A DNA stretch of 64,000 nt. Source: G963556115 sp963667375. Its GTDB lineage: Bacteria > Planctomycetota > SZUA-567. A program made the translations under genes and the position numbers. The stretch covers positions 3,658,001-3,722,000 of the forward strand of contig OY763323.1 in NCBI GenBank assembly GCA_963667375.1, in the 5' to 3' direction. Positions within the stretch are counted from its first letter, which is position 1; the number at the start of each line of letters is the position of its first letter. Under the pieces are notes generated by a model that was given only the letters and a program-made list of their open reading frames with translations, was not told the DNA's origin and made no database searches. Positions 34,263 to 44,569 of the stretch are shown in pieces.

Positions 34263-36344
34263 TCAGTCGTCAAGCTCGATCATTCTGGGCTTTCTAGCCG
34301 CCTGAATCTTCTTGCGTGGTTTACGCTGTTCAACCACAGTTGCCGAAGATTCAACCTCATTACCCTCATTTTCCAGAGTAAACTGTGCCATGAGTTCATT
34401 CAGTTGCGCCGCCCGTTCTGCCATTATAGTGGCGGCAGACAGTGTCTCCTCAGCATTTGAAGTATTATTCTGAGTTACCTGATCTATCTGCTGCAGACCG
34501 ATACTGACCTGTGATATACCCTCTGCCTGCTCAGTGCTGGCCGTTGATATCTCACCCAGAATATCAGCCACCTTGACCACATCCCCAACGACTTTATTGA
34601 GTGATTCCTGAGTATTATGTGCAATTTTAGCGCCATTTGCCAGCTTCGATACGGTAGCATCTACCAGCTCAGCCGTCTCTTTTGCCGCCCTGGCACTGCG
34701 CCCGGCGAGATTACGTACCTCTTCTGCGACCACGGCAAAGCCTTTTCCATGACGACCGGCTCTTGCCGCTTCCACCGCCGCATTGAGCGAGAGCAGGTTG
34801 GTCTGGAAGGCGATATCATCAATCATCTTCACAATCTTGGCGATCTGCTGACCAGACTCCTGCATATCAACCATCGCCAGCACCATCTCCTCAACATCGG
34901 TATTTCCCTTATCGGCTGTCAGCTTGGAGTCTGAGGCCAGACTGTTAGCCTCGGAGGCATTTTCCGCATTGAGCTTGGTCTGCGAACCAATTGCAAGAAT
35001 TGAACTGTTGATCTCCTCCAGCGATGCCGCTGTCTCGGTCGCACCAGACGAGAGTGACTCACTGGCCGCAGCAAACTGATTAGCCCCGACACTAACCTGA
35101 TGCACCAGCTCAGAAACAGACCGGATTGTATGATTCAGTTTATGTTTCATTTCATTGAAAGCTTTTCCCAGATTATCCTTGTCGGACGCAACAACAATTT
35201 TAGCGGTAAAATCACCATCTGCTATCCGCTGCGCCTCTTTAACCTTCTGATCAATATACATGCGCAGACCACCGGCGGCCTTGGTAATATCACCCACCTC
35301 ATCCCCGCGTTTATACATCGACAGAATCTTCTCTCCAAACTTTTTATTACTTGAGGTATCACCGACACTGGAGCGCTTCATAAAGTCAACAATAATATTT
35401 ATCGGGCGGGTTACCAGAGTTGTCATCAGCCAGGTCAGAACCAGACTTAGAACAATAATTACCACTACTCCGATAATCAGCGCGGTATTACGGATTACAG
35501 CGACTTCATTCCTGATATCATCGACACTGGCACTGACCGCTACATACCAGCCGGTAAGCTTGTTATAATTGAAATATGCCATCTTGTCATGCCCGTCGAA
35601 CTGATATAATTCTTTACCGGTCTTCTCTTTAAGGATAACCTTCCCCCACTCGAAATCGGTAAGCTTAACCTTCATAATCAGCTCTTTATTAGGGTGAGCA
35701 AAGACCGTTCCTGTCTGATCGGCAACAAAAGCATAACCGTTTTCACCAACATTCAGCGGTGCGATAAACTTCTCAGAAAAACTGGTGCAGCTTATTACTG
35801 CCGAGACATAACCTACTACCGCACTCTCCTTTAATACCGGAACAATGCAGACACATACGGCTTCACCATTCCGCTTACTGACAAGCACATTAGAAAATGT
35901 CGGTTTCCCGGTCTTCAATATTTCCTTAAAATACGCTCGATCTGAAAAATCCATGCCAATAGTGTTGCTATTGGATGAGGCTGCTACCTTCCCATCACGA
36001 CTATAGAGATTAATCCCGTCAAAACCGCTATCCGCGAATACGTTGATTAATTCAGCGAGTGCAGCATTCATTTTATCCGTATCCGCAGGAGAAGGCTTCT
36101 CCTTACTTAGAAAATCGCGTACATCCTCTCTTGTCGCCTGTGAAGAAAGATTAGCCGCGATGTCCCCTGCCCAGAGATTTATCTGTTCACTCAGCAAAGC
36201 TGAAAACTCGCTGACATCATCTGATATTTTATCTTGTAATACTCGCGATGCCGTGCGGTAAGACTGATACCCAAGAAACGCAATAGCGACAAAGATAAGC
36301 AGTACTGTTGGAAGCAGAAACTTCCCGCGTAAATTCAATTTCAT
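34263..36344 (-). CDS. Methyl-accepting chemotaxis protein
   Basis: Protein of 693 residues from ATG 36344 (AGAGGG upstream). First membrane helix LLPTVLLIFVAIAFLGY, then a periplasmic dCache-type sensor (YSRDGKVAASSN, GFVADQTG-like YAFVADQTGTVFAHP), second helix IIGVVVIIVLSLVLTWLM, a HAMP region, and a long helical cytoplasmic domain. The hairpin tip is IDDIAFQTNLLSLNAAVEAA and EEVRNLAGRSA, the CheA/CheW contact region. The C-terminus is basic (RKPRKKIQAARK) with no CheR-docking NWETF motif. It senses an extracellular small molecule; no ligand can be assigned. No other chemotaxis gene is in the window. Confidence 0.95.
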   Translation of the reverse strand: MKLNLRGKFLLPTVLLIFVAIAFLGYQSYRTASRVLQDKISDDVSEFSALLSEQINLWAGDIAANLSSQATREDVRDFLSKEKPSPADTDKMNAALAELINVFADSGFDGINLYSRDGKVAASSNSNTIGMDFSDRAYFKEILKTGKPTFSNVLVSKRNGEAVCVCIVPVLKESAVVGYVSAVISCTSFSEKFIAPLNVGENGYAFVADQTGTVFAHPNKELIMKVKLTDFEWGKVILKEKTGKELYQFDGHDKMAYFNYNKLTGWYVAVSASVDDIRNEVAVIRNTALIIGVVVIIVLSLVLTWLMTTLVTRPINIIVDFMKRSSVGDTSSNKKFGEKILSMYKRGDEVGDITKAAGGLRMYIDQKVKEAQRIADGDFTAKIVVASDKDNLGKAFNEMKHKLNHTIRSVSELVHQVSVGANQFAAASESLSSGATETAASLEEINSSILAIGSQTKLNAENASEANSLASDSKLTADKGNTDVEEMVLAMVDMQESGQQIAKIVKMIDDIAFQTNLLSLNAAVEAARAGRHGKGFAVVAEEVRNLAGRSARAAKETAELVDATVSKLANGAKIAHNTQESLNKVVGDVVKVADILGEISTASTEQAEGISQVSIGLQQIDQVTQNNTSNAEETLSAATIMAERAAQLNELMAQFTLENEGNEVESSATVVEQRKPRKKIQAARKPRMIELDD

Positions 36345-37180
36345 TTTTTCCCTCTTTTTCAAATAATATATAAAGTATTAATTAACATATATGTATTCCA
36401 GAGCATGACACGCCCTCCTCTTACTAGTTCTATCAAGTCCGGACAACGTACGTATAAACCGTAATTTTACACCACAGCGACAATGTGTTAAAATAAAATC
36501 ACCGCCACCAGAATTTTAACAAAAACGTCACCGCAGTTCTTACATCAAGAAACATTACCCGGGGAAACGCCCATAACTTATATAAAAAAAAAATGCTAAT
36601 AAAAATAAAAATTTTATACTGTATACTCACATAATTTTCATACAAGTAACACCACTGCCAATTACTTATAAATACACCATTTCCATTTATTTGTCAATTT
36701 TTTTTTGTATCTATCCAACTTATAACCCGCCTGCTGCTCCCTTTTAAAACCCAAAAGCAAAACTTACAATAATGACAAAAGACTGTTACAAAACCTCTTC
36801 AATTTAAATTTACATTCAAATAAGCCATACATATGATCAAAAAAAATATACCATAATAGCTACAACCCTATACTCAGTATCTGAATAATTTATTTACTGT
36901 ATATATAAAACAAGATATTATTATTTACAAATAAATTACATGCTCCAAAAAATTAAATCAACGGCAACCTAGCTGAATTCAACTTATTAATAAGATATAA
37001 TAACATTAATACAAATACAAATACGACCATAATAATCCGCCTGCAGCTCTGCAAACAGCATACTATTATTAGATAGTTAACAAAATATTATAGAGCGTAT
37101 TGCGAAACTGACGCAATCATGAATCGAACCTGACGGTATAAGCATAAAAACGACATAAGCTTAAACTCTTTAATCATTTA
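36345..37180. other. Long AT-rich intergenic region
   Basis: About 840 bases with no open frame of note, very AT-rich and rich in A and T runs. I see no clear repeat, hairpin or recognisable RNA. It contains the chemoreceptor promoter at an undetermined position. Confidence 0.5.
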
Positions 37181-37225
37181 AAAAAAATAAAAAAACAGGA
37201 GCAATAAATAATTTTATAGCTCCTG
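37181..37225 (-). terminator. Terminator of mntH-uspA unit
   Basis: CAGGAGC (37196-37202) pairs with GCTCCTG (37219-37225), with a further ATAAA/TTTAT pairing inside. On the minus strand a long T-rich run follows (37181-37195). Confidence 0.9.
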
Positions 37226-37323
37226 CTCGGAAAAAATCAGTATTTCAGCCGATAGAACCAGACCACTCCAAAAATCCCCTGATTTAACTATAGCGGAATA
37301 TTTTAATCAAAATTAAACAACAT

Positions 37324-37740
37324 TTAGTTTTTCACACCCTGACCTACCAGGAGCAGCGGCACCGTAAGTTTATGCTTCAAAGCTCGCGACACACTGCCAA
37401 AAAGCGCATCACAGATAAAGCCATGCCCATGGGTCGCCATTGCAACCAGGTCATAGTCACTCTCTTCAACCTCTTGTATTATCTCATCCTCGGGTTCGCC
37501 GCTGCGCAGCACAATCACCGTCTCGATTCCCTTCCTGCTCAACTGCTCACGCTTCACAGCCAATACGCTCTCAGCCTGCTGACGCAGCGTCCGGTCCTGA
37601 TCAATTGTATGCGAATGAACCACATGCAACAGACACACCAGCGCCGAATTCTGCAGTGCCAGAGCACTGATATGCTCAAGAACAACCTCGTCCACATCCG
37701 AACAGTCCATTGTTACCAGTATTTTTTTATAAACCTGCAT
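37324..37740 (-). CDS. Universal stress protein, UspA family
   Basis: Protein of 138 residues, GGGAGC before the ATG. UspA fold with YKKILVTMDCSD at the start and the ATP-binding pattern ATHGHGFICDALFGSVSRAL (G-x2-G-x9-GS type, with His for the second Gly neighbour). It starts one base after the NRAMP gene ends, so the two are cotranscribed. UspA proteins bind ATP or dimerise in stress signalling; coupling to a metal importer suggests a role in metal-stress adaptation, which is inference. Confidence 0.92.
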   Translation of the reverse strand: MQVYKKILVTMDCSDVDEVVLEHISALALQNSALVCLLHVVHSHTIDQDRTLRQQAESVLAVKREQLSRKGIETVIVLRSGEPEDEIIQEVEESDYDLVAMATHGHGFICDALFGSVSRALKHKLTVPLLLVGQGVKN

Positions 37741-37741
37741 A

Positions 37742-38983
37742 TCATGCTCCCGCTGTTATGGTAGAGTAGAATAAATAAACATTAAGGATAATCACAATCG
37801 CTGATATCAGCAGCGCCGCCACAAACTCCGCTCTGCCGCTCTTGAATTTTCCCATCAGCTTGCCGCTGGAACAGAGCAGCAGCAGCGGCACCAGCGTAAA
37901 CGGCAGCTGCACACTCAGCACAACCTGGCTGAAGATCAGAATCTTGTAGGTATCCAGGGCAAAGAGGATTATCAGCAGTGACGGTATCGCCGTGATAAAT
38001 ACTGAGATACGGTATAACAGGGTCTTCGGATCCTCAGGCTTACCGAGAAAACCGGTAATAACGTTGACCTCTGCCATTGATGAGGTCACTGAAGAACCAA
38101 CGCCGGCAAAGACCAGAGCAATGGCAAAGAGCAGACCTGCCAGCGGTCCGGCGAGCGGAGTTAACGTCTGCGAGGCCTGTTCAATACTATCTACTATTAT
38201 GCCGTTACCGGAGAATACCGCGGCCGCCACAATAATCATCGCCGAGTTTACCGCCCACCCCAGCACCATCGCAATTGTCGTATCCAGCTTCTCATAGCGG
38301 AGCACACTCAGCTTCTCATCCTCTGAAATACCCCATTTACGACTATGAATAACATTGGAATGCAGAAAAATATTATGCGGCATAACTACCGCACCCAGTA
38401 TTGCCATAGCCACATAGATGCTCTCGCTGTTAATATGCGGCACCACAATTGCCGGTGCCAGCGTACCCCACTCCGGCTTGACAATCACGATCTCAATCAG
38501 ATAACATAGGGCAATGACCCCAAGAAAGCCCATGATCAGTGTTTCCAGACGGTGATAACGCTGACTTACCAGTAGAAAGACCTCGAGCAGCACCGTTATC
38601 AGCGCCCCCAGCCAGAGCGGAAATCCAAATAACAGATTAAAACCGATCGCTCCTCCCAGCAGCTCCGCCACATCAGTAGCGACACAGGCCATGACGATGG
38701 TAAAGCCAAGAAGAATCACCACTGGACGCGAAAAATTTTCTCTGATATTCACCGCCAGTGATTTACCGGTTGCGATACCGAGCTTCGCAGCCATATTCTG
38801 AATCACAATCAGCATTATCGTACTCAGTGTAATCACCCAGAGCAGATCATAACCGAATTTGGAACCGCCTTCAATATTTGTCGCCCAGTTACCGGGGTCA
38901 ATAAAACCGACAGTAACCAGAAACCCCGGCCCCAGAAAGCTGAGCAGAGTCTTGAGAAAATATCTGTTTTCCACACTCTTCAT
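37742..38983 (-). CDS. mntH: NRAMP-family divalent metal (Mn2+) transporter
   Basis: Protein of 413 residues from ATG 38983; a GTG at 38989 is better spaced from the GGGGGAA site and may be used. Eleven or so membrane segments. The metal-site motif DPGNW is in the first helix and MPHNIFLHS in the sixth, as in proton-coupled Mn/Fe importers. The stretch FAGVGSSVTSSMAEVNVITGF is also typical. It is cotranscribed with a uspA gene. A dyad at its promoter may be the operator of a metalloregulator encoded elsewhere. Confidence 0.93.
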   Translation of the reverse strand: MKSVENRYFLKTLLSFLGPGFLVTVGFIDPGNWATNIEGGSKFGYDLLWVITLSTIMLIVIQNMAAKLGIATGKSLAVNIRENFSRPVVILLGFTIVMACVATDVAELLGGAIGFNLLFGFPLWLGALITVLLEVFLLVSQRYHRLETLIMGFLGVIALCYLIEIVIVKPEWGTLAPAIVVPHINSESIYVAMAILGAVVMPHNIFLHSNVIHSRKWGISEDEKLSVLRYEKLDTTIAMVLGWAVNSAMIIVAAAVFSGNGIIVDSIEQASQTLTPLAGPLAGLLFAIALVFAGVGSSVTSSMAEVNVITGFLGKPEDPKTLLYRISVFITAIPSLLIILFALDTYKILIFSQVVLSVQLPFTLVPLLLLCSSGKLMGKFKSGRAEFVAALLISAIVIILNVYLFYSTITAGA

Positions 38984-39056
38984 AATCACTAATTCCCCCG
39001 CTTATAATCAGAATTAAATCATAAAACCAAACCTCGAACATTATGGTTTAGAATTA

Positions 39057-39084
39057 ATTATACACTTAACACCCTAGGTGTAAA
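39057..39084 (-). promoter_or_regulatory. mntH promoter with overlapping dyad
   Basis: On the minus strand TTTACA (39079-39084), 16-base spacer, TATAAT (39057-39062). The dyad TTAACACC-CTA-GGTGTAAA (39066-39084, one mismatch) covers the -35, a plausible metalloregulator operator. No MntR or Fur gene is in the window. Confidence 0.6.
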
Positions 39085-39101
39085 TTCGAATCACCAAAAC
39101 T

Positions 39102-39138
39102 AAAAAAAAACTGTCTGCAGCAGACACTGCAGACAGTT
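39102..39138 (-). terminator. Terminator of the guanidine operon
   Basis: Perfect 12-bp stem AACTGTCTGCAG/CTGCAGACAGTT with a 6-base loop, followed on the minus strand by a T run (A run 39102-39110). It is 40 bases downstream of the allophanate hydrolase gene. Confidence 0.95.
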
Positions 39139-39177
39139 GCCAATTAATAATTACCACCTTAAAAACAATCAAGGATT

Positions 39178-40956
39178 TCAGCGCTGTAATTGTCCGGTAT
39201 ACAGCCGCCAGTCAGCAAATTCCGTAATTTCCAGCCCATAACCGGCAATCTCGGCTTCCCCGATAAATCCGGGAATAACTCTTCCATCCTCAAGCCTGAC
39301 CTTGCCTATTCCCAGTGGAGCCAGTATCATACTTACAAACTTTCCAAAAGCCGCAGCCGACATCCGGTAGACCTCCATATAAACCGCAGTTCCGGCAGTA
39401 AGGTCGTGAATCAGCCCGGGCTTGAGTACTCCGCCACCATTTAGGGCATACATCCTGTACTCAGCAGCGCTGCGCACCTCACTAACAAACTCCGCGCCAA
39501 GCTCCAGAAGCTGCTCATGCAGGGGGAAACCCCGCAGATGCGCCCCGCAGACAGCAAGTTCAATGTACTCCGCAGGCGTTTCAGCTGCCGGCTCGTTAAT
39601 TACCGGATACCCGCCTCTACCGGCGCTCAATCCCGACGCGGCGTGCAGAGCAGCAGAAACCGCCAGCAGCTTGCGGTCAGCCCCTGCCGAAGCCACCAGA
39701 GTTACTCCGAACGGTACAGTAGGGGTCATACCTGTCGGCACCGCCACCGCCGCATAATCCAGCAGATTCATATAATTGGTGTAAAAGCCAAGATTAGTAT
39801 TCAGCGCCACCGGCTCCTCCTGCACCTCGCTTATACGGTAGCAGGTTCCGGCGGTCGGGGTCAGCAGAAAATCCACGCCGGCGAGAATCTTATCGGTCCG
39901 CTGCTTGTACTCCTGGAGTTTATACATCGCCCTGAAGACCTCGGGAGCGGTTATGCCAAGACCGGAAGAGACTATCTTGCTGGTGGTTTCCAGCACACTC
40001 CCGGGGTTATTGGTGATAAATTCCCCAACTGCCGCATAACGTTCATTCACCCAGGGGCCGGAATACAACAGATTTGCCGCCTCAATAAACGGTCTGAAAT
40101 CAATTTCTACCTTCTCGCCGCCGCACTCCTCCAGCAGGATGATACTCCGGTAGAACTGTTTCTCATACTCGGTATTACCGAAAAACTTCAGCTGCTCACT
40201 TTTTGGAACCCCGAATTTCCAGCCGTTGTGCCGTCCCGGCGGCAACGGCAGAGACCGTGCATACGCATCAGACTCATCGTAAACCCCGGCGACCTGAAGA
40301 ACTATTCCGGCATCGGAACTGTTCAGGGCAAAGATCGAGACACAGTCAAGACTGCGGCACGCCGGTACCACCCCGCGACAGCTGAGCAGCCCGCGGGAGG
40401 GTTTGAGACCGACAAGATTATTGAAACACGCCGGTACCCTGCCGGAGCCCGCAGTATCGGTTCCCAATGAAAAGCTGCAGCACCCGGCGGCGACCGCATA
40501 CGCCGAACCGCTGCTGGAACCGCCGGATATATACTCGGGATTGAAACTGTTGGGACACGCCCCATATGGGGAACGGGTACCTACCAGACCGGTCGCAAAC
40601 TGATCCAGATTGGTCTTCGCCAGCGGGATAGCTCCGGCTGCCAGCAGCTTCTGCACCACAAAAGCAGACTCCTGCGGCCTATAGGTATAGTCAGGGCAGC
40701 CGGCAGTTGTAGGTACTCCCTCCAGATCAATATTATCCTTGATGACAAAAGGAATACCATATAGCGGCAGTTCTGCAGCCGACGCAGCTTCCACTCCCCG
40801 GATATATGACTCGACACGATCAGCATCAAGCCGCTCAATCCACACCGCTGCAGGTACACTGTCCATCACCGCCTGCGCCTCCCGTATAACCTCACGCACG
40901 CTCCTGGCACCGGTTCGATACCCCTCCAGGAGTGATGAAATCTGCATATCTATCAT
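39178..40956 (-). CDS. atzF: Allophanate hydrolase
   Basis: Protein of 592 residues, AAGG site nine bases before the ATG. Splits allophanate into two ammonia and two carbon dioxide. Amidase-signature domain with the Lys73 - cis-Ser147 - Ser171 triad (VIKDN, GGSSSGSA, DTAGSGRVP); the spacing between these residues is the same as in characterised AtzF. A C-terminal AtzF-type domain follows from about residue 465. It lies 24 bases after the carboxylase gene and ends the operon. Together with the carboxylase and the two DUF1989 proteins it completes guanidine breakdown. Confidence 0.95.
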   Translation of the reverse strand: MIDMQISSLLEGYRTGARSVREVIREAQAVMDSVPAAVWIERLDADRVESYIRGVEAASAAELPLYGIPFVIKDNIDLEGVPTTAGCPDYTYRPQESAFVVQKLLAAGAIPLAKTNLDQFATGLVGTRSPYGACPNSFNPEYISGGSSSGSAYAVAAGCCSFSLGTDTAGSGRVPACFNNLVGLKPSRGLLSCRGVVPACRSLDCVSIFALNSSDAGIVLQVAGVYDESDAYARSLPLPPGRHNGWKFGVPKSEQLKFFGNTEYEKQFYRSIILLEECGGEKVEIDFRPFIEAANLLYSGPWVNERYAAVGEFITNNPGSVLETTSKIVSSGLGITAPEVFRAMYKLQEYKQRTDKILAGVDFLLTPTAGTCYRISEVQEEPVALNTNLGFYTNYMNLLDYAAVAVPTGMTPTVPFGVTLVASAGADRKLLAVSAALHAASGLSAGRGGYPVINEPAAETPAEYIELAVCGAHLRGFPLHEQLLELGAEFVSEVRSAAEYRMYALNGGGVLKPGLIHDLTAGTAVYMEVYRMSAAAFGKFVSMILAPLGIGKVRLEDGRVIPGFIGEAEIAGYGLEITEFADWRLYTGQLQR

Positions 40957-40980
40957 AGTTTTAGCCTTATCATTAATTAT

Positions 40981-43900
40981 CTAAGCAACCGGCATAATGC
41001 CGCAGACGACCTGCCCCTGAGCAATAGTGTCGCCGCTCTTGCTGCAGAGCTGCACCACCTCACCGCTGCAGCCTGCTTTCAGACCGATCTCGGTCTTCAT
41101 GCTCTCCAGCACCACAACCTCATCACCCTCATGCACCATATCACCAAGCTGTACGTTATACTTCCAGACACAGCCGGCAACTGTTGCCGTTACCGGTACC
41201 GCCCCGGGGACCAGCTCTTCCTCATCGCGCTGCAGAGCAATCACCTCTTCCTCAAAAGTAAGCAGATTATTATCAACCCAGTGCTTATACTCCCGGTCAA
41301 ACGCCGTCTGCTGCCGCTCTTTAAATTCAGCGATACTCTCACTGTTCTCCTGCAGAAACTCCCGGTACTCGGTTATATCAAATGTTGTCTCCTCAATCCG
41401 CAGTGAGAATCTGCCTTTAAGAAAATCCCGGCGCAGGCGCAGCAGTTCCTCAGCACCCACCGGGTAGAAACGTATCTGGTCAAACGGCCGCAAGAGCCAG
41501 GGCTTACCCTTCTCGAATTCCCGGGTGACGTGATAACGGTTCCACATCTGCACGGTTCTGCCGACAAACTGATACCCGCCCGGTCCTTCCATACCGTAGA
41601 CACAGAGATACGCTCCGCCGATACCCACGGCATTCTCCGGAGTCCAGGTTCGAGCCGGGTTATACTTGGTGGTTACCAGCCGCTTCCTCGGGTCTACCGG
41701 AGTCGCCACCGGTGCCCCCAGATAGACATCCCCGAGTCCCATAACAATATAACTCGCACTGAAAAGTATCTCTTCAACCTGCTCTACCGACTCAAGCCCG
41801 TTTATTCTCCGGATAAACTCGATATTGCTCGGACACCATGGCGCATCCTTGCGCACAGAAGAGGTATACTTCTCGATCGCCAGACGGGTCTGCGGATCAT
41901 CCCAGCTCAGAGGCAGATAGACAATCCGTGATTCCACCTTGGTGGCACAGTCCGTCGCCAGTTCCAGCACCAGTTCGGAGATTAGCTTCAGCAGTCTGAC
42001 CCGCGGCATGACTGCCGGATCATAATGCAGCTGCAGCGAACGTATTCCGGGGGTCAGATCGATAATACCCGGATAAGCATTCTCCATAAATTTCAATGTC
42101 CAGGCGTGCACCTTAAAACGCAGCTCCAGATCCAGCTCCAGCGGACCGAACTCCAGCAGCAGATACCGGTCACCCGCGACTCTGCCGACAATCCTGTTCT
42201 CCGTGTCTCCTTCGTTCCAGACCTGTACCACCGGTGATACCGCGGTAATTTCTACCGCCGACAATTCCGGCAGATTTTCAGCACCGGCAATAAACCTCTC
42301 GATTGCGGCACTTCGCTCAGTTGCCGCCTCCAAAGTTACCGGCACAAACCGCACCTTGTCACCTGCACGGAGTTGCCCCACCTTCCAGAGTTCGGCATCA
42401 ATGATAGTCACCGGACAGACAAAGCCGCCCAGACTCGGACCGTCAGGTCCGAGAATCACCGGCATATCACCGGTAAAATCAACCGCTCCGATAGCATAGG
42501 CATTATCATGAATATTTGAAGGATGCAGACCGGCTTCACCACCATCAGACCTGGCCCATTCCGGCTTCGGCCCGATCAGACGCACCCCGGTGCGTGAGGA
42601 ATTAAAATGCACCTCCCACTCATGCTCCAGAAAGACTTTAATATCCTTATCCGTAAAGAAATCAGGTGCTCCATGCGGACCGTACATCACCCCGATCTCC
42701 CAATTTGAACTGAGTGGCGGCTGCAAAACCTCGGAGGCGGCTGCCGGAAGCTCGGCACAGTCGTCACCAATATGCAGCACATCACCGGCCATCAGCGCCC
42801 GACCTCCATGACCGCCGAAACGTCCCAGCGTAAAGGTTGCTCTGCTGCCCATGTACTCCGGTACCGCGATCCCGCCACGTACCGCCAGATACAGCCGCTG
42901 TCCCCGGGTAAAGCTGCCGATTCTGACAACCTCTCCCGCCGCTAGCTCTACAGCCGTACCCATAGCGACCGGACTTCCTCCGACCGTCACCTCTGTTTCA
43001 GCGCCGCACAGCGCAATTACAGCCGGAGTATTAAAAGAAAATTCACCACCGGTAAGGGTCATCTCCAGAGCCGCAGCAGTAGGATTATTACCCACAAGCT
43101 TATTGGCTATCCTGAAACTGAGTGAATCCATAGGTCCTGATGGCGGCACTCCCACGCCCCAGTACCCGACCCGGCCCGGAAAATCCTGTACCGTAGTCTG
43201 AGTCCCCGGCAGCAGCACTTCAAAGGTATTCGCAGTATACTCCATACTGTCCAGCAGTCTGGTATAAACCTTCCCCTCGGCAAAAGCCTCAAGTTCACAG
43301 ATCTGACGCAGCAGCAGCAGATTGGTCTCAAAACCGGCGATAGCGGTCTCCGCCAATGCCCGGCGTGCTGCCGCCAGCAGCTCCTCACGGGTCTGAGCCT
43401 TGACAATAATCTTTGCCAGTAACGGATCATAATATGAACTCACTTCACTGCCGGTCGCAATCCATTTATCAATACGGATATTCTCCGGAAAGACTGCCGA
43501 AGTGACAGTTCCGCTTGAAGGCTGATAATTCTTTCCCGGATCCTCAGCATAAACCCGCAGCTCCAAGGCACACCCTGAAGGCTTGAACGCGCCAAGACCG
43601 GCCAGCGGGTTCTCACCCCCGGCAAGCTCCAGCATCCAGCGCACGATATCAACGCCGAACACCTCCTCGGTCACCCCGTGCTCAACCTGCAGACGGGTAT
43701 TCACCTCAAGAAAATAGAACTTCTCTGTCTCCGTGTCATAGATAAACTCCACAGTTCCGGCTGAGCGGTAAGAGACCATCTCACCCAGTTTTCTGGCTGC
43801 AGCATGCAGCGCTTCGCGCACCTCCGCTGAAATTCCGGGAGCCGGAGTCTCCTCTACCACCTTCTGGTTACGCCGCTGCAGAGAGCAGTCACGTTCACCC

Positions 43901-44568
43901 AGAACGACAATATTACCCGCACCGTCACCGAATATCTGCACCTCAATATGGCGTGAAACCGCGATATACTTCTCCAGAAAGACCCCGTCATCCTTGAAAT
44001 TATTCTGTCCCAGACGCTTGATACTTTCAAAAGCCTCCGCCAGTTCTGCCGCATCCGCACATACCCGCATCCCGATACCGCCGCCGCCGGCGGTACTCTT
44101 AAGCATTACCGGATACCCGATACGCTCAGCCTCACGCTGCGCTTCAGCGACATCACTAAGCAGTTCACTACCCGGGATCAGCGGTACACCAGCCTTCTCA
44201 GCCAATACCCGCGCTCTATGCTTCAGACCAAACTCCAGTATATGCTCCACAGCCGGACCGACAAAGACCACACCCCTGGCCGCACAAGCCCGGCTGAATT
44301 CGACATTCTCACTGAGAAAACCATACCCCGGATGTACCGCCTCAACCCCGTATTCCTGTATAACCTCGAGGATGCGTTCGATATTCAGATAACTCTCCCG
44401 CGCCGGAGCAGCACCGATATTCACCGCCTGATCAGCCAGAGCCACATGCTCGGAATCCGCGTCGGCATCAGAGTACACCGCTACCGCAGTCATACCCAGA
44501 CTCTTTATGGAACGTATAATACGGCAGGCTATCTCACCGCGATTTGCCACCAGAACTTTTGAAAACAT
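40981..44568 (-). CDS. Guanidine carboxylase (urea-carboxylase family)
   Basis: Protein of 1195 residues from ATG 44568 (AAGGTGAG upstream). Domains in order: biotin carboxylase (VLVANRGEIACRI, VHPGYGFLSEN, VEFIYDTETEKFYFLEVNTR), the AHS2/KipA-like and AHS1/KipI-like carboxyltransferase parts (QDFPGRVGYWGVGVPPSGPM; YNPARTWTPENAVGIGG, EGPGGYQFVGRT), and a C-terminal biotinyl domain with ESMKTE, biotin Lys at about 1158. This is the full architecture usually labelled urea carboxylase. The two adjoining DUF1989 proteins and the dedicated ABC importer are the known hallmark of guanidine carboxylases, which prefer guanidine and yield carboxyguanidine. The Asp/Asn residue that separates the two activities was not verified by alignment. 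Confidence 0.9.
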   Translation of the reverse strand: MFSKVLVANRGEIACRIIRSIKSLGMTAVAVYSDADADSEHVALADQAVNIGAAPARESYLNIERILEVIQEYGVEAVHPGYGFLSENVEFSRACAARGVVFVGPAVEHILEFGLKHRARVLAEKAGVPLIPGSELLSDVAEAQREAERIGYPVMLKSTAGGGGIGMRVCADAAELAEAFESIKRLGQNNFKDDGVFLEKYIAVSRHIEVQIFGDGAGNIVVLGERDCSLQRRNQKVVEETPAPGISAEVREALHAAARKLGEMVSYRSAGTVEFIYDTETEKFYFLEVNTRLQVEHGVTEEVFGVDIVRWMLELAGGENPLAGLGAFKPSGCALELRVYAEDPGKNYQPSSGTVTSAVFPENIRIDKWIATGSEVSSYYDPLLAKIIVKAQTREELLAAARRALAETAIAGFETNLLLLRQICELEAFAEGKVYTRLLDSMEYTANTFEVLLPGTQTTVQDFPGRVGYWGVGVPPSGPMDSLSFRIANKLVGNNPTAAALEMTLTGGEFSFNTPAVIALCGAETEVTVGGSPVAMGTAVELAAGEVVRIGSFTRGQRLYLAVRGGIAVPEYMGSRATFTLGRFGGHGGRALMAGDVLHIGDDCAELPAAASEVLQPPLSSNWEIGVMYGPHGAPDFFTDKDIKVFLEHEWEVHFNSSRTGVRLIGPKPEWARSDGGEAGLHPSNIHDNAYAIGAVDFTGDMPVILGPDGPSLGGFVCPVTIIDAELWKVGQLRAGDKVRFVPVTLEAATERSAAIERFIAGAENLPELSAVEITAVSPVVQVWNEGDTENRIVGRVAGDRYLLLEFGPLELDLELRFKVHAWTLKFMENAYPGIIDLTPGIRSLQLHYDPAVMPRVRLLKLISELVLELATDCATKVESRIVYLPLSWDDPQTRLAIEKYTSSVRKDAPWCPSNIEFIRRINGLESVEQVEEILFSASYIVMGLGDVYLGAPVATPVDPRKRLVTTKYNPARTWTPENAVGIGGAYLCVYGMEGPGGYQFVGRTVQMWNRYHVTREFEKGKPWLLRPFDQIRFYPVGAEELLRLRRDFLKGRFSLRIEETTFDITEYREFLQENSESIAEFKERQQTAFDREYKHWVDNNLLTFEEEVIALQRDEEELVPGAVPVTATVAGCVWKYNVQLGDMVHEGDEVVVLESMKTEIGLKAGCSGEVVQLCSKSGDTIAQGQVVCGIMPVA

Positions 44569-44569
44569 A

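Noticed and set aside
36345..37180. Looked for a small RNA or hidden gene in the long AT-rich gap
   Set aside because: No promoter-terminator pair facing each other and no stable structure other than the mntH-uspA terminator that follows.
40981..44568. Considered labelling as pyruvate or acetyl-CoA carboxylase
   Set aside because: The AHS1/AHS2 domains and adjoining allophanate hydrolase place it in the urea/guanidine carboxylase family.
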